The notes: generated by a model from the sequence alone, not told the origin. A stretch of 64,000 nt of DNA from Teredinibacter turnerae (GCF_037935975.1 NZ_CP149817.1:1302001-1366000); one strand, 5' to 3'; shown: positions 53,647 through 62,705, numbered from the stretch's first letter. Numbers and translations are program-made.

Positions 53647-54322
53647 GGCTGTGATTGCGTTTCACCAAAGGGTTGAGAAAACGGGAGAACATGCCGGTAA
53701 ATTCAATAGGCGCATCCAGTACCATTAAACAAATACACTCAGAGTCTTTGGTGACCATGGGTTTGTGCTTGTGGCGGCTGTCGCGGCTAACAAAGTCCCC
53801 TTTACGGTATAACCCGGTTTCATCCGAAAACGCCCCTTCCAGTACAACAGTGAGCTCATCACCCGTATGGCGATGATGCGGCATCTTGCCGCCAGGTTTT
53901 ACGCAGCTGAGCGCTATTTGCGACCCGTCTTTATCCTTGAGCAGTGTTGTGATCTTTATGGACGGAGACACCTTTACCCAGGATAGTTCACTGTAGCCGC
54001 CCTGCAAGAATTGACCGAGTGCTCGGGGTACACGGTATTTTTCTATTGCCGAGGCGATTGTGGACTTGCTCGCACTATTGACTTCCGGTGTGTCGTCGTC
54101 CAGGCACGCAAAGACTTTTGCCTTGAGTGTATCGGTATCGGTCGCTGCGGGCGTGTGCAATTGATCAAACAATTGAGCCCCTAGCAGCTCGAGCTGCGTT
54201 GCCTGACGGCGGCAACTCTCGCACTGTTCCAGGTGAGCGGCGATACACAGCGAATGGCTCGGTTTCAGGCTGCCAGATACGTAATCGGCAAGCAATTCAG
54301 CAGATGGATGGTGTTTTATCAT
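53639..54322 (-). CDS. chrR: ChrR-type anti-sigma factor
   Basis: 227 residues. The N-terminal zinc anti-sigma domain has His-x3-Cys-x2-Cys (AHLEQCESC, ~31-39). The C-terminal cupin (~125-205) has MPHHRHTGDELTVVLEGAF and F-V-S-R-D-S-R-H-K-H metal-ligand histidines. This is the ChrR layout: it holds the ECF sigma factor inactive until singlet oxygen or organic peroxide triggers release. The ATG lies 5 bp after the sigma gene stop, with GAGG inside the end of that gene. Confidence 0.92.
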   Translation of the reverse strand: MIKHHPSAELLADYVSGSLKPSHSLCIAAHLEQCESCRRQATQLELLGAQLFDQLHTPAATDTDTLKAKVFACLDDDTPEVNSASKSTIASAIEKYRVPRALGQFLQGGYSELSWVKVSPSIKITTLLKDKDGSQIALSCVKPGGKMPHHRHTGDELTVVLEGAFSDETGLYRKGDFVSRDSRHKHKPMVTKDSECICLMVLDAPIEFTGMFSRFLNPLVKRNHSHG

Positions 54323-54327
54323 CGAAT

Positions 54328-54906
54328 TTACCTCGTTACGCTGATAGCCATTTTGTGCAGTGCGAGACGGATACGAGACTTCACCGTACCCAGGGGTAAG
54401 CCAAGGTCAGTTGCCACTTCTTTATGGGTTTTGCCTTCCATATAGACTTTCATAAGTGCGGTCTTTTGCTCCTCGGGTAGCTCTGCCAAGCTATCGCGAA
54501 TCATGGTTTCGTTTCGTTTTTGTTGCGCGGCGAGGAATGGATCATTGCCCTCGTCGACCAAATCACCCCATACGTTTTCGGGGTCGATATCGGATTGGTG
54601 ACGGCTGTTTTTGCGCAGATAGTCGATTCGCGCGTTACGAGCCAGAGTGAATATCCAGGTACTCACCGACGCCACGTCCGGGTTGTAGGTGTGCGCTTTC
54701 TTCCATACTTTGATCATTACTTCCTGGGCGACTTCGTCAGCCAGGATGTAAGCGCCGGGCTGAGCGCTCAAGCTGAACGCTCGCAAGAGCGGTACAAAGT
54801 GATCAAACAAGCGTTCGAAAGCTTGGCGGTCGCGTGTATCTGCAACCGCTTTGATATCTTTAAGTTGTTGTATTTGCTCGGGTTTTCTCTTTTCTACCGT
54901 CGCCAT
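54328..54906 (-). CDS. rpoE: ECF sigma factor (RpoE/ECF11, ChrR partner)
   Basis: 192 residues from ATG 54906 (AGGA 8 bases upstream); the frame runs back to 55017 but the family starts here. Region 2 has RAFERLFDHFVPLLRAFSL, ADEVAQEVMIKVWKKAHTY and STWIFTLARNARIDYLRK. Region 4 has A-E-L-P-E-E-Q-K-T-A-L-M-K-V-Y-M-E-G-K-T-H-K-E-V-A and GTVKSRIRLALHKM. Belongs to the ECF11 group paired with ChrR, which responds to singlet oxygen. A similar promoter motif precedes its own gene at 54955-54984. Cytosolic transcription factor. Confidence 0.93.
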   Translation of the reverse strand: MATVEKRKPEQIQQLKDIKAVADTRDRQAFERLFDHFVPLLRAFSLSAQPGAYILADEVAQEVMIKVWKKAHTYNPDVASVSTWIFTLARNARIDYLRKNSRHQSDIDPENVWGDLVDEGNDPFLAAQQKRNETMIRDSLAELPEEQKTALMKVYMEGKTHKEVATDLGLPLGTVKSRIRLALHKMAISVTR

Positions 54907-54954
54907 TTGCGCTGTCCTGAGATCGTTTATGCAGCAGTTGATATAACTTGAAGG

Positions 54955-54984
54955 AGTATACGCGCTGCGCCTCAAGTTGGATGA
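54955..54984 (-). promoter_or_regulatory. Candidate ECF11 promoter of rpoE-chrR
   Basis: On the minus strand TCATCC, 18 bases, then TATACT, close to the ECF11 consensus TGATCC-N18-TA (one mismatch in the -35 core). It is 49 bases upstream of the sigma gene start, consistent with autoregulation. Confidence 0.5.
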
Positions 54985-55093
54985 ATTCAATGTGAAAAGA
55001 ATTTTTCCCAGCAGCACCGGGTACTCCTAATCCCCCGATTAATCTGTTTTTGGCGACAAACTTCTCGTTTATGCCTTTGTTTTAATGCTTTTG

Positions 55094-55123
55094 TGATCTT
55101 GTGAATACCTCTGCACGTAAGCT
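55094..55123 (+). promoter_or_regulatory. Candidate ECF11 promoter of the divergent operon
   Basis: TGATCT, 18 bases, TAAGCT matches the ECF11 (RpoE/ChrR) consensus TGATC-N18-TA. It lies 28 bases upstream of the SnoaL-like gene, so the seven downstream genes are likely switched on by the linked sigma factor. Confidence 0.65.
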
Positions 55124-55150
55124 TATGAAACCGAATGTTAGGGGCGACAC

Positions 55151-55594
55151 ATGTCTGCAAAATCTACCGTTTTGATCGTCGAGACGTTTAAAGAGTTCTA
55201 CCGGGACCTCAATAGCTCCCGACTGGACAGCCTGCCGAACGTTTATGACAGCAAAATATTGTTCAAGGACCCGGTGCACGAAGTGCGTGGCATAAATGCA
55301 CTCCATTCGTACATGAGCGATATGTACAAAAATGTGACACGTTGCCGCTTTGAATACCTGGACCAGGTAGTGAAAGACAACCGTGCTTATATTAAGTGGA
55401 ATATGTATTTCAGCCATAAATCGTTAGGTAGTAAACAAATCAGTGTTCGTGGAATTAGCCAGATCGAATTTGGCGATCGAATTTATTACCACGAAGATGT
55501 ATACGACATGGGCGAGCTCTTATACGAGCATTTACCCGTTATGGGGCGGGTAACGCGCTGGTTGAAAAATCGCATGGCGACGGCGGTAAACTAG
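55151..55594 (+). CDS. SnoaL-like/NTF2-fold protein
   Basis: 147 residues. The cone-shaped NTF2-like fold is suggested by VETFKEFYRDLNSSRLDSLPNVYD, ILFKDPVHEVRGINALHSYM and RAYIKWNMYFSH; the last part carries G-I-S-Q-I-E-F. No signal peptide. Homologues in ECF11-ChrR loci are the first gene of the run with SDR, FAD oxidoreductase, DUF1365 and CFA-synthase-like genes (from memory). Probably an enzyme or carrier for a small lipid or aldehyde; not characterised here. Confidence 0.8.
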   Translation: MSAKSTVLIVETFKEFYRDLNSSRLDSLPNVYDSKILFKDPVHEVRGINALHSYMSDMYKNVTRCRFEYLDQVVKDNRAYIKWNMYFSHKSLGSKQISVRGISQIEFGDRIYYHEDVYDMGELLYEHLPVMGRVTRWLKNRMATAVN

Positions 55595-55595
55595 T

Positions 55596-56351
55596 ATGGC
55601 TGTGTGTAACGAAACGATTTGGATTACCGGCGCAACATCGGGTATTGGACGAGCGCTTGCTTTAAAACTGGCACGTCAGGGGAATCTGGTTATTGCCAGC
55701 GGGCGTTCGGTCGAAAAGCTGTCGGCGTTGAGGGTCGAGGAGCCCAGCATAGAAGTTGTACCGTTCGATGTAACCGCTGAAGATACTATCAAAACAACAC
55801 AGCAACGCCTGCGTACACTCGCGCCGGTGCTTGATCGCGCGATATTAAACGCCGGGGATTGCGAGTACCTGGACCTAAGCTCGGAGAACTGGGCTAGTCT
55901 TGAAAAGATGGTACAAGTGAATTTTCTCGGTATGGTAAATAGCGTGAGGGTGTGCCTGCCATTGTTGCGCCACAGTGAACGGGGGCATCTTATCGGTGTC
56001 GGGTCGCAAGCGATATTTGCACCTTTCCCGCGTGCAGAAGGGTACGGCGCGTCGAAAGCCGCTGTGAGCTACTTTCTCTCTTCTTTGCGCATGGATGTGC
56101 ACAAAGAGGGTATTGATGTTACTGAAATTCTTCCGGGCTTTGTGAAGACGCCTCTGACTGCGCGTAACGATTTTGCGATGCCGTTTTTACAGACTGTCGA
56201 TCAGGCTGCAGCCAAAATTGTGCGCGCGATAGAAAAACGTCCATTCCAGTACTACTTCCCTAAGCGGTTGTACCTAATGTTGCGTATCGCGTCTTGGTTG
56301 CCGCGTTTGTGGCTTAAATTACAAGCGCGTAGCGCGCAAAAACAAAACTAA
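55596..56351 (+). CDS. SDR family oxidoreductase
   Basis: 251 residues. N-terminal TGATSGIGRALALKL nucleotide-binding motif, NAGD, and active-site Tyr150/Lys154 (YGASK) with preceding Ser (GSQ) are present. It is a classical NAD(P)-dependent short-chain dehydrogenase of the DltE/acyl-type group. Its ATG directly follows the previous stop (1 bp). Probably reduces or oxidises a fatty-acid-derived intermediate of the pathway (inferred from context). Confidence 0.9.
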   Translation: MAVCNETIWITGATSGIGRALALKLARQGNLVIASGRSVEKLSALRVEEPSIEVVPFDVTAEDTIKTTQQRLRTLAPVLDRAILNAGDCEYLDLSSENWASLEKMVQVNFLGMVNSVRVCLPLLRHSERGHLIGVGSQAIFAPFPRAEGYGASKAAVSYFLSSLRMDVHKEGIDVTEILPGFVKTPLTARNDFAMPFLQTVDQAAAKIVRAIEKRPFQYYFPKRLYLMLRIASWLPRLWLKLQARSAQKQN

Positions 56352-56381
56352 TATAATTTTATACCGGGAGATCACAGGTTC

Positions 56382-57635
56382 GTGAAAATCGCCATTATAG
56401 GTTCAGGTATATCCGGCTTAACTTGCGCGTATCTTTTAAACGCCGAGCACGATATACACGTTTTCGAGAAACAGGGGCGCATAGGCGGACACACCGCCAC
56501 TAAAACAATTGAACACAAGAACCAGACCTACCACATAGATACAGGATTTATTGTTTACAACGACTGGACTTATCCCAACTTCATCAAACTAATGAACGAG
56601 TTAGGCATTGCCAGCCAGCCGACAGAAATGAGTTTTAGTGTCAGCTGTCAAAAAACCGGCCTTGAATATAGCGGAACTAATTTAAATACCTTGTTCGCCC
56701 AGCGGAAAAATATATTTAGCGGTAGTTTTTTGGGAATGCTGTTGGATATCTTGAGATTTAATAAAGAGGCGATAGCAGACCTCGAGGCAGACTCGTTGAC
56801 GACAGATATGTCGCTGGGCGACTACATACGTCTGCGCGGTTATGGAAAACTGTTTGCAAGCCACTACCTTGTTCCAATGGGAAGTGCGATTTGGTCGTCC
56901 ACGTTACAGGAAATGCTCGACTTCCCATTGCTGTTTTTTGTGCGATTCTTTAAGAACCACGGTTTACTAAGCGTGAAAAACCGGCCGCAATGGCGAGTGC
57001 TCAAAGGCGGTTCACATGCATACCTGGAACCACTGACCGCAAACTTCAAGCAGCGTATTCATACGTCCGCAACGATATCAAAAGTTAAACGCAATGAGGA
57101 TTCAGTCGTTTTGCTGTTTAAAGATGGCAGTACGCAGATTTTCGATCAGGTGGTGTTTGCATGTCACAGTGATGAAGCCCTTGCGTTGCTCGAAGACCCA
57201 TCAACTCGCGAAGCCGAATTGCTCGGTGCTATTCCTTATCGCAAAAATCAGGTAGTACTGCACACGGATGAGAGTATTTTACCGCGCAGACGACTGGCGT
57301 GGAGCAGTTGGAATTATCAGCTGGGTCTAAATCCAGATACGCCCGCGACCCTAAGTTACGACATGAATATTCTCCAGGGTATTCAATCTGAAGATACCTT
57401 TGTGGTGACGTTAAATTCAAAAGAGCGTATCGATGAGAAAAAAATATTGGGTGAGTACAGCTACGCTCACCCGGTATTTACGCTCGCGGGCATGTCTGCG
57501 CAGCAGAGGTGGGGTGAAATCAACGGCGTCAACCGCACCTGGTTTTGTGGCGCTTACTGGAAAAACGGCTTTCATGAAGACGGTTGTGCGAGTGCTGTGC
57601 GCGTTGCTGAAGGCTTGGGAGTGGCGTGGCCATGA
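56382..57635 (+). CDS. FAD-dependent oxidoreductase (amine-oxidase-like)
   Basis: 417 residues, GTG start. GxGxxG motif IAIIGSGISGLTCAYLL at the N-terminus; EKQGRIGGHTATKTIE is the FAD contact; HIDTGFIVYNDWTYPNF follows; the C-terminus has FCGAYWKNGFHEDGCASAVRVAE typical of COG2907/FAD-NAD-binding proteins. Such proteins accompany CFA-synthase-like enzymes in ECF11-ChrR regulons and are implicated in lipid oxidation; some relatives act in furan fatty acid synthesis in Rhodobacter, an assignment not made here. The next gene starts inside the last codon (ATGA). Confidence 0.9.
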   Translation: MKIAIIGSGISGLTCAYLLNAEHDIHVFEKQGRIGGHTATKTIEHKNQTYHIDTGFIVYNDWTYPNFIKLMNELGIASQPTEMSFSVSCQKTGLEYSGTNLNTLFAQRKNIFSGSFLGMLLDILRFNKEAIADLEADSLTTDMSLGDYIRLRGYGKLFASHYLVPMGSAIWSSTLQEMLDFPLLFFVRFFKNHGLLSVKNRPQWRVLKGGSHAYLEPLTANFKQRIHTSATISKVKRNEDSVVLLFKDGSTQIFDQVVFACHSDEALALLEDPSTREAELLGAIPYRKNQVVLHTDESILPRRRLAWSSWNYQLGLNPDTPATLSYDMNILQGIQSEDTFVVTLNSKERIDEKKILGEYSYAHPVFTLAGMSAQQRWGEINGVNRTWFCGAYWKNGFHEDGCASAVRVAEGLGVAWP

Positions 57636-58408
57636 GTGCGAAACCATTGAAAAGTGGTATTTATCGGGGGTGGGTGCGCCACCGACGATTGACGCCTGTT
57701 GAGCACAAATTCCGCTATCAGGTTTTTATGATGTATTTGGATTTGTCCGAGTTGGATGACGTGTTCGGGCAATCCGTATTTTGGTCTACCGGCCATGCCG
57801 CACCGGCACGTTTTTGTCGCAGTGATTATCTCGGCGACCCAGAGGTTCCTTTGGATAGCGCGGTGCGAAAGTGTGTGCGAGAGAAGTTGGCAATCGATAT
57901 CGTCGGTCCGATCCGTATGCTCACCAATGTGCGTTACTTTGGGTTCATCATTAATCCCCTGACAGTCTATTATTGTTTTGATGCACAGGAAAATTTGCAG
58001 GCCATGGTATTGGAAGTGACCAATACGCCGTGGAAAAAACGACACCAATATGTGGTTCGCTGTGATCCTGAACGCGCCCATCAGCGTAATGTTTTTGGAA
58101 AGCAAATGCATGTTTCGCCATTTAATCCCGTGGACATGTGTTACCAGCTCGATAGCACGCTACCGGATGCGACTGTGCTGGTGCACTTGGAAAACCACCA
58201 GACAATGGAAAGATCTTCGCGGGTATTCGATGCGACGCTTTCTATGCAACGGCAGGAAATTAGCGGGTTCACATTAAATTCGATTTTATTGTTGTACCCA
58301 GTAATGACGCTGAAGGTCGCCTGGGGTATTTACTGGCAAGCGCTGAGATTGTGGTTGAAACGCGTGCCTGTATTTAAATATGGCGAAGTCAGTTCATCTA
58401 AATCGTAG
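57632..58408 (+). CDS. DUF1365 protein
   Basis: 258 residues from ATG 57632, which overlaps the preceding stop (ATGA); an in-frame GTG at 57626 is an alternative. The family is recognised by S-G-I-Y-R-G-W-V-R-H-R-R-L-T-P-V-E-H, F-R-Y-Q-V-F-M-M-Y-L-D-L, VRYFGFIINPLTVYYCFD and NPVDMCYQL. DUF1365 proteins have been found between an FAD oxidoreductase and a CFA-synthase-like gene in many genomes and may be linked to lipid modification. Biochemistry unknown. No signal peptide; a hydrophobic patch near the C-terminus. Confidence 0.9.
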   Translation: MSAKPLKSGIYRGWVRHRRLTPVEHKFRYQVFMMYLDLSELDDVFGQSVFWSTGHAAPARFCRSDYLGDPEVPLDSAVRKCVREKLAIDIVGPIRMLTNVRYFGFIINPLTVYYCFDAQENLQAMVLEVTNTPWKKRHQYVVRCDPERAHQRNVFGKQMHVSPFNPVDMCYQLDSTLPDATVLVHLENHQTMERSSRVFDATLSMQRQEISGFTLNSILLLYPVMTLKVAWGIYWQALRLWLKRVPVFKYGEVSSSKS

Positions 58409-58418
58409 GAAGGCAAAG

Positions 58419-59684
58419 GTGAGTCAAGTGGATTCCGTTGGTCTGAGTACCCAAAAATTATTTAGTCTACCCAAGAGCAACTGGATGGAGTTGCTCGCTA
58501 AAAAGTTTGTACTGCGTTTTCTCGGTACGTTGAATAAAGGCCACCTGGTGCTTGAGGACGGCGATGAGCGCTACACGTTTGGCCAAGCTCGTGGTGAGAG
58601 CGATATAAACGCGCATATCGACGTAGTCGATAGCAGCGCCTACGTCGATTTAATGTTGCACGGTTCTACTGGTTCTGGCGAAGCTTATATCCGGCGGGCC
58701 TGGACATCGCCGGATTTGCTTAGCGTAATCCGATTTTTTGTAACAAATATCGACCAGCTGAACGAAATGGACAAGGATCGCCCTTGGCTTTTGCGTGCGG
58801 TAACGCGATTAGGTCATAAGCTGAATGCAAACAGTCGCAAGCGTGCAAAAGAAAATATTTCGGCGCACTATGATTTGGGAAATGATTTTTTTAGGGTTTT
58901 TCTCGATCCTACCATGATGTACTCGGCAGCGATATTTGCCACGCCCGATACAACTCTCGAGGACGCGGCGGTGGCCAAACTCGACGCGATTTGTAAAAAA
59001 TTGCAGTTGAAACCCGCGGACCACCTGCTTGAAATTGGCACCGGTTGGGGCGGTATGGCAGTATACGCGGCAAGTCACTACGGCTGTCGGGTTACCACCA
59101 CAACGATTTCGCGTGAACAATTTGAATTTACGCGCAACAAAGTGAAGGCGCTCGGTCTGGACGATAAAATTACTGTACTGCTCGAAGACTATCGGGACTT
59201 GAACGGTCGTTATGACAAGCTGGTTTCTATCGAAATGATTGAAGCAGTTGGTCACGAATACTATCGTGAATATTTTTCCAAATGTAACAGCCTGCTCAAA
59301 GCGGATGGCTTGATGTTGATACAAGCGATCACTATTCCTTGTCAGCGATTCGAGATCGCAAAGGATTCGGTCGACTTCATCAAAAAATATATCTTCCCAG
59401 GCGGTTGCTTACCGTCTGTCACTGAGATCGCGAATAACTGTCGTCGTTACACCGATATGGTGTTGGTACAGATGGATGAGATAGGCGAGCACTATGCCCG
59501 CACGCTCGCAGAGTGGCATACCCGCTTTGAGCGCAATCTGCACAATATCAAAGCTCAGGGGTTTGATGATAAATTCTGTCGCATGTGGGAATTTTATCTC
59601 AAGTACTGCGAGGGTGGCTTTCAAGAGCGGGTGATTGGTACCGGTCAGCTGTTGCTTGCAAAACCCGGCGCCCGCAATCTTTAA
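58419..59684 (+). CDS. Cyclopropane-fatty-acyl-phospholipid synthase family protein
   Basis: 421 residues from GTG 58419 (AGGAAGG 5 bases upstream); an in-frame ATG at 58380 adds 13 residues, overlapping the DUF1365 gene. Family motifs are NISAHYDLGNDFFRVFLDPTMMYSAAIF, L-E-I-G-T-G-W-G-G-M-A-V-Y-A-A (SAM binding) and V-S-I-E-M-I-E-A-V-G-H-E-Y. The C-terminus QERVIGTGQLLLAKPG matches the family ending. These enzymes add a methylene or methyl group from SAM to unsaturated acyl chains of phospholipids at the inner face of the membrane. In ChrR regulons relatives act in furan fatty acid or cyclopropane fatty acid formation. Confidence 0.93.
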   Translation: MSQVDSVGLSTQKLFSLPKSNWMELLAKKFVLRFLGTLNKGHLVLEDGDERYTFGQARGESDINAHIDVVDSSAYVDLMLHGSTGSGEAYIRRAWTSPDLLSVIRFFVTNIDQLNEMDKDRPWLLRAVTRLGHKLNANSRKRAKENISAHYDLGNDFFRVFLDPTMMYSAAIFATPDTTLEDAAVAKLDAICKKLQLKPADHLLEIGTGWGGMAVYAASHYGCRVTTTTISREQFEFTRNKVKALGLDDKITVLLEDYRDLNGRYDKLVSIEMIEAVGHEYYREYFSKCNSLLKADGLMLIQAITIPCQRFEIAKDSVDFIKKYIFPGGCLPSVTEIANNCRRYTDMVLVQMDEIGEHYARTLAEWHTRFERNLHNIKAQGFDDKFCRMWEFYLKYCEGGFQERVIGTGQLLLAKPGARNL

Positions 59685-59785
59685 TCTGCTTTACATCGTT
59701 TTGATTCTAAAGCTGCTTCGACAACGCAGGCAGGGTATAGCTGCCTGCTAAAACTTCCGCTTATTGATGTGTCGGTGTTATACCT

Positions 59786-60346
59786 ATGGTTAAACGCATT
59801 CTGATCAATAGCATTTTATTCCAGGGTGTTTGGTGGGTCGCCGTGCAGGGCAATAATACCCTGGCTGTAGCCGCGTTGGCGGTGTATTTTCTTCTGCAGG
59901 CCTCCTTTTTGCCGCGAAACGCGTTGTTTTGGGTCTTTTGTTTTTGTGGCGGTGTCGCAGGGTGGTTGCTGGATTCCGCTTTGGCGCATAGCAATATCAT
60001 CCACTATCAAACGGCAATATCCGTTTTCGGTGTGCAGGATCTGCTTGCGCCTGTCTGGTTGTTGTGTATCTGGCTGGCGTTCATGCCCCTGCTGCTGTTT
60101 GGCTTGCGATGGCTGATGCCTCATTTGTGGTTGGCTGCCCTGCTTGGATTTGCCCTTGCGCCGCTGAGTTATATCGGCGGAGCCAAGTTTGCCAATGCGT
60201 CTTTAAACCTTTCCTTACCTATTTATTACTTGGTTGAAGGGGTTGTGTGGGCGCTGGTGTTGCCGGGTTTCCTCAGCGTTGCTGCAAAGGTGGAACGAGC
60301 GATGAAGAGCCGTCGTCTGGTGGTAGGAGAAGAAACCAATGCGTAG
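59786..60346 (+). CDS. DUF2878 membrane protein
   Basis: 186 residues with six hydrophobic segments. NSILFQGVWWVAVQGN at the N-terminus, GWLLDSALAHS and W-L-L-C-I-W-L-A-F match the DUF2878 family, an inner-membrane family of unknown function often found beside CFA-synthase-like and ECF/ChrR genes. The stop overlaps the next gene's ATG. Continuation of the ECF11-type operon is likely, though 100 bp separate it from the preceding gene. Confidence 0.85.
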   Translation: MVKRILINSILFQGVWWVAVQGNNTLAVAALAVYFLLQASFLPRNALFWVFCFCGGVAGWLLDSALAHSNIIHYQTAISVFGVQDLLAPVWLLCIWLAFMPLLLFGLRWLMPHLWLAALLGFALAPLSYIGGAKFANASLNLSLPIYYLVEGVVWALVLPGFLSVAAKVERAMKSRRLVVGEETNA

Positions 60347-61160
60347 CCCAGGCTGTGCTTTTTTTTATGGGATACTGAAAAGAGCACTTGTGTGCGCATT
60401 TACGGTGTTTGCGTTCGCTCAACCAGTGCATGCAGAAAAGATCATTCATGGTACGGCGTTCGATTTAGAGTCGAATAAAGTCGCCTATATCGAGATCCAC
60501 CGCTTCCCCTCGGACACACGACACAAGGTTATTTATGCAGAGCCCTCAGGGGATGTGTTTGCGCGCAAGGAGCTCGACTATAGCAGCGGTAAGAGCACAC
60601 CGGGATTCACTCAAACCAATAGGCGTCTTGATGAAGTTATTGAAGTTTCGCATCTATCGGACGGCGCATTATCTGTGCGTTACGCGGTTGAGGGTAAATC
60701 GGTAAAAGAGAAAACCCTTAAAAATGCGGACGACCTGGTTATCGACGCGGGCTTTAATAATTTCGTGCTGGAGCATTGGGATAAATTGCTTGCGGGCGAC
60801 TCGCTTGAGTTCGATTATTTATTACCTACCCGTCAACAGCGATTCCGCTTGAAAGCAGAGCGGGACGACTGCAGGGACGAGGCTGCTACTTGTTTTACTA
60901 TACGGCCTGCCAATGGTTTTTTTGCGTTGTTGATGAAGCCGCTTAAGTTGAAATATGTGGATGGCGTCTTGGAGCAATTCAGCGGGCGCTCGAATATCGC
61001 CCAAGACAGTGGGGATTATCATCAGGTGAGGATCGAATATGTACCTCTGGAAATAGCAAAAGAGTGTGCAGACTCCGAGGCCTGTGTGCTAAACCATGCA
61101 CGGGAAGGTGTGAGCTTGCAAGGTGGCGGGGACCAATCTACCGCTCTGGCCCGATACTAG
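60339..61160 (+). CDS. Periplasmic hypothetical protein
   Basis: 273 residues; N-terminal signal peptide (a hydrophobic stretch ending P-V-H-A). The mature part is beta-rich: G-T-A-F-D-L-E-S-N-K-V-A-Y-I-E-I-H, FARKELDYSSGKSTPGF, then LAGDSLEFDYLLPTRQQRF. A Cys pair region (D-C-R-D-E-A-A-T-C) could form a disulfide. The family is not firmly recognised; it may be the lipid-related periplasmic protein that often ends these operons. Overlaps DUF2878 by 8 bp. Confidence 0.7.
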   Translation: MRSPGCAFFYGILKRALVCAFTVFAFAQPVHAEKIIHGTAFDLESNKVAYIEIHRFPSDTRHKVIYAEPSGDVFARKELDYSSGKSTPGFTQTNRRLDEVIEVSHLSDGALSVRYAVEGKSVKEKTLKNADDLVIDAGFNNFVLEHWDKLLAGDSLEFDYLLPTRQQRFRLKAERDDCRDEAATCFTIRPANGFFALLMKPLKLKYVDGVLEQFSGRSNIAQDSGDYHQVRIEYVPLEIAKECADSEACVLNHAREGVSLQGGGDQSTALARY

Positions 61161-61185
61161 ACACAGATTCTGAGTGCAGGGCTAT

Positions 61186-61217
61186 TACTAACAGGCCCTA
61201 GTACTAACAGGCCCTAG
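61186..61217 (+). repeat. Tandem AACAGGCCCTA repeat (MITE-2-end-like)
   Basis: ACTAACAGGCCCTAGT occurs twice in direct succession immediately downstream of the periplasmic gene. The core AACAGGCCCTA is the outer end of the 28687-28951 element. It may be leftover ends or a short palindromic repeat; no longer homology was seen. Confidence 0.5.
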
Positions 61218-61310
61218 TAAAAGCCCCACCGCAGCTAATGTTTTTGTACGTTTTTTACCGTTTTCTACCGCACTAGTTAGCGGTTAGATGATCTTGCTGG
61301 GCAATTGATA

Positions 61311-62705
61311 TCAGTAGTTAGATGCCGTCGTTTTTGTTGGCATAGCGCGTTTGTTGTTTGGGTTAAACAGCCACACTTCCACTCGTTCGTTCTTCGCACT
61401 GGTGTTGCCGTTGTCGTTGGCTACCAGCACATCAGAACCGAATCCCATAATTGGCGCTGTTGTTAAACCATTGCGAAACAACTCGATTTTCACTTTCGAG
61501 GCGCGTAATTTAGATAACACATCCGCCCGATTGTCGCTGTCTTCAGGGTTGCTGAAGCCCACTAGTTGTACATGAAGTGGTTCGCCTGGAAGGCTTTTAA
61601 CATAGTCTACCAAGCGCGATATATCGTGCAGCGCCTTGTTATCCAGGTTGGCTTTTCCCGGTTGAAAGCGAAAGTTGACTGATAACCGCTCAGCGTAATC
61701 TTTTAGCGCCTGATACTCGTTGGGGCCGTTTAAGTCAGGTATTTTCATGCTGACAGGATTCTGAGAAACGAAACCGATTTTTTCGACGACGGCCTGGCCT
61801 GCGCTACCTTGCGCAAATTTCAAAAACTCCAGAATGTTCGGGTCAGTTACCGTTTCTGGTGTGTACATGAAGAGGCGGCGTGACAGGGGATAGTCTTCAG
61901 TAGCGACGTGAATTTTCTCCGGCAGCAGCGCTACGGTTCGCGCTTCGCTTACCGCAACGGGCTTGGCTGAACGCACCGAGGCCAGCCCCACAAAACCGAT
62001 TCCCGATGGGTCAGCCGCAACGCTGTCCGAAAGGTTGTCATTCGATTCGTAGCGTCCTGCACTTGCAACCAACTTGTGCGTCTTTTTAAGTACCAGGCTT
62101 TTGAACGTGTCGTAGGTTCCAGATTTATCATCGCGAGCATAAACCGTTATAGGTCTGTTTGCGCCACCCACGTCAATCCAGTTACGGATCTCGCCGGCGA
62201 AAATCTGCTGTATTTGCGACACCGTCAAGCTGTCTATTCGGTTGGCAGGGTGAACAATGACCGCAAGCCCATCAATAGCAACAACATGCTCAGCGGAAAA
62301 ATCGAGCATATCGCCATTATCGGCCGCGAGAGATTCGACCTCGGACGATTTGATGGCGCGCGATGCCATAGCGATATCCGCGGTTTTCGCCAGTAGGCCT
62401 GCAAAGCCGGTAGTGGAGCCGTGGGCGTGAATATCGATGTACACCGGGTTGAGGCCGTTGCGGCCGAGTATGCGGTACTCGTTGTCTTTTTCAGACGGCT
62501 CTATGGAAACACCTGTAGCGCCTTTAGCGGTCAGCCACTCTTCAGCCCAGGTGGGCGCGAGATGAGCACCGATGGTGTTGGAGCCCTCCATAGTGAATAA
62601 CAGACCTGTAGTCGCGGGCGCAAATGGCTCGGGTTCAAGGCTACGGGCAATGGGCGATAAAACGAGAAAGAAAGCAAAACAGAGTAAACAGGTTCTGGAC
62701 AGCAT
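61311..62705 (-). CDS. PstS-like substrate-binding protein fused to OmpA domain
   Basis: 464 residues from ATG 62705, giving a proper signal peptide (MLSRTCLLCFAFFLVLSPIARS). The longer frame from 62774 lacks a leading signal. The N-terminal part (~30-330) is a phosphate-binding-protein-like fold: FTMEGSNTIGAHLAPTWAEEWL, then G-S-T-T-G-F-A-G-L-L-A and DDKSGTYDTFKSLVL. The C-terminal part (~350-455) is OmpA-like: F-R-F-Q-P-G-K-A-N-L-D-N-K-A-L and N-E-R-V-E-V-W-L-F, predicted to bind peptidoglycan. It is thus a periplasmic or outer-membrane-anchored phosphate binder. It is divergent from a TonB-dependent receptor with a Pho box. Confidence 0.88.
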   Translation of the reverse strand: MLSRTCLLCFAFFLVLSPIARSLEPEPFAPATTGLLFTMEGSNTIGAHLAPTWAEEWLTAKGATGVSIEPSEKDNEYRILGRNGLNPVYIDIHAHGSTTGFAGLLAKTADIAMASRAIKSSEVESLAADNGDMLDFSAEHVVAIDGLAVIVHPANRIDSLTVSQIQQIFAGEIRNWIDVGGANRPITVYARDDKSGTYDTFKSLVLKKTHKLVASAGRYESNDNLSDSVAADPSGIGFVGLASVRSAKPVAVSEARTVALLPEKIHVATEDYPLSRRLFMYTPETVTDPNILEFLKFAQGSAGQAVVEKIGFVSQNPVSMKIPDLNGPNEYQALKDYAERLSVNFRFQPGKANLDNKALHDISRLVDYVKSLPGEPLHVQLVGFSNPEDSDNRADVLSKLRASKVKIELFRNGLTTAPIMGFGSDVLVANDNGNTSAKNERVEVWLFNPNNKRAMPTKTTASNY

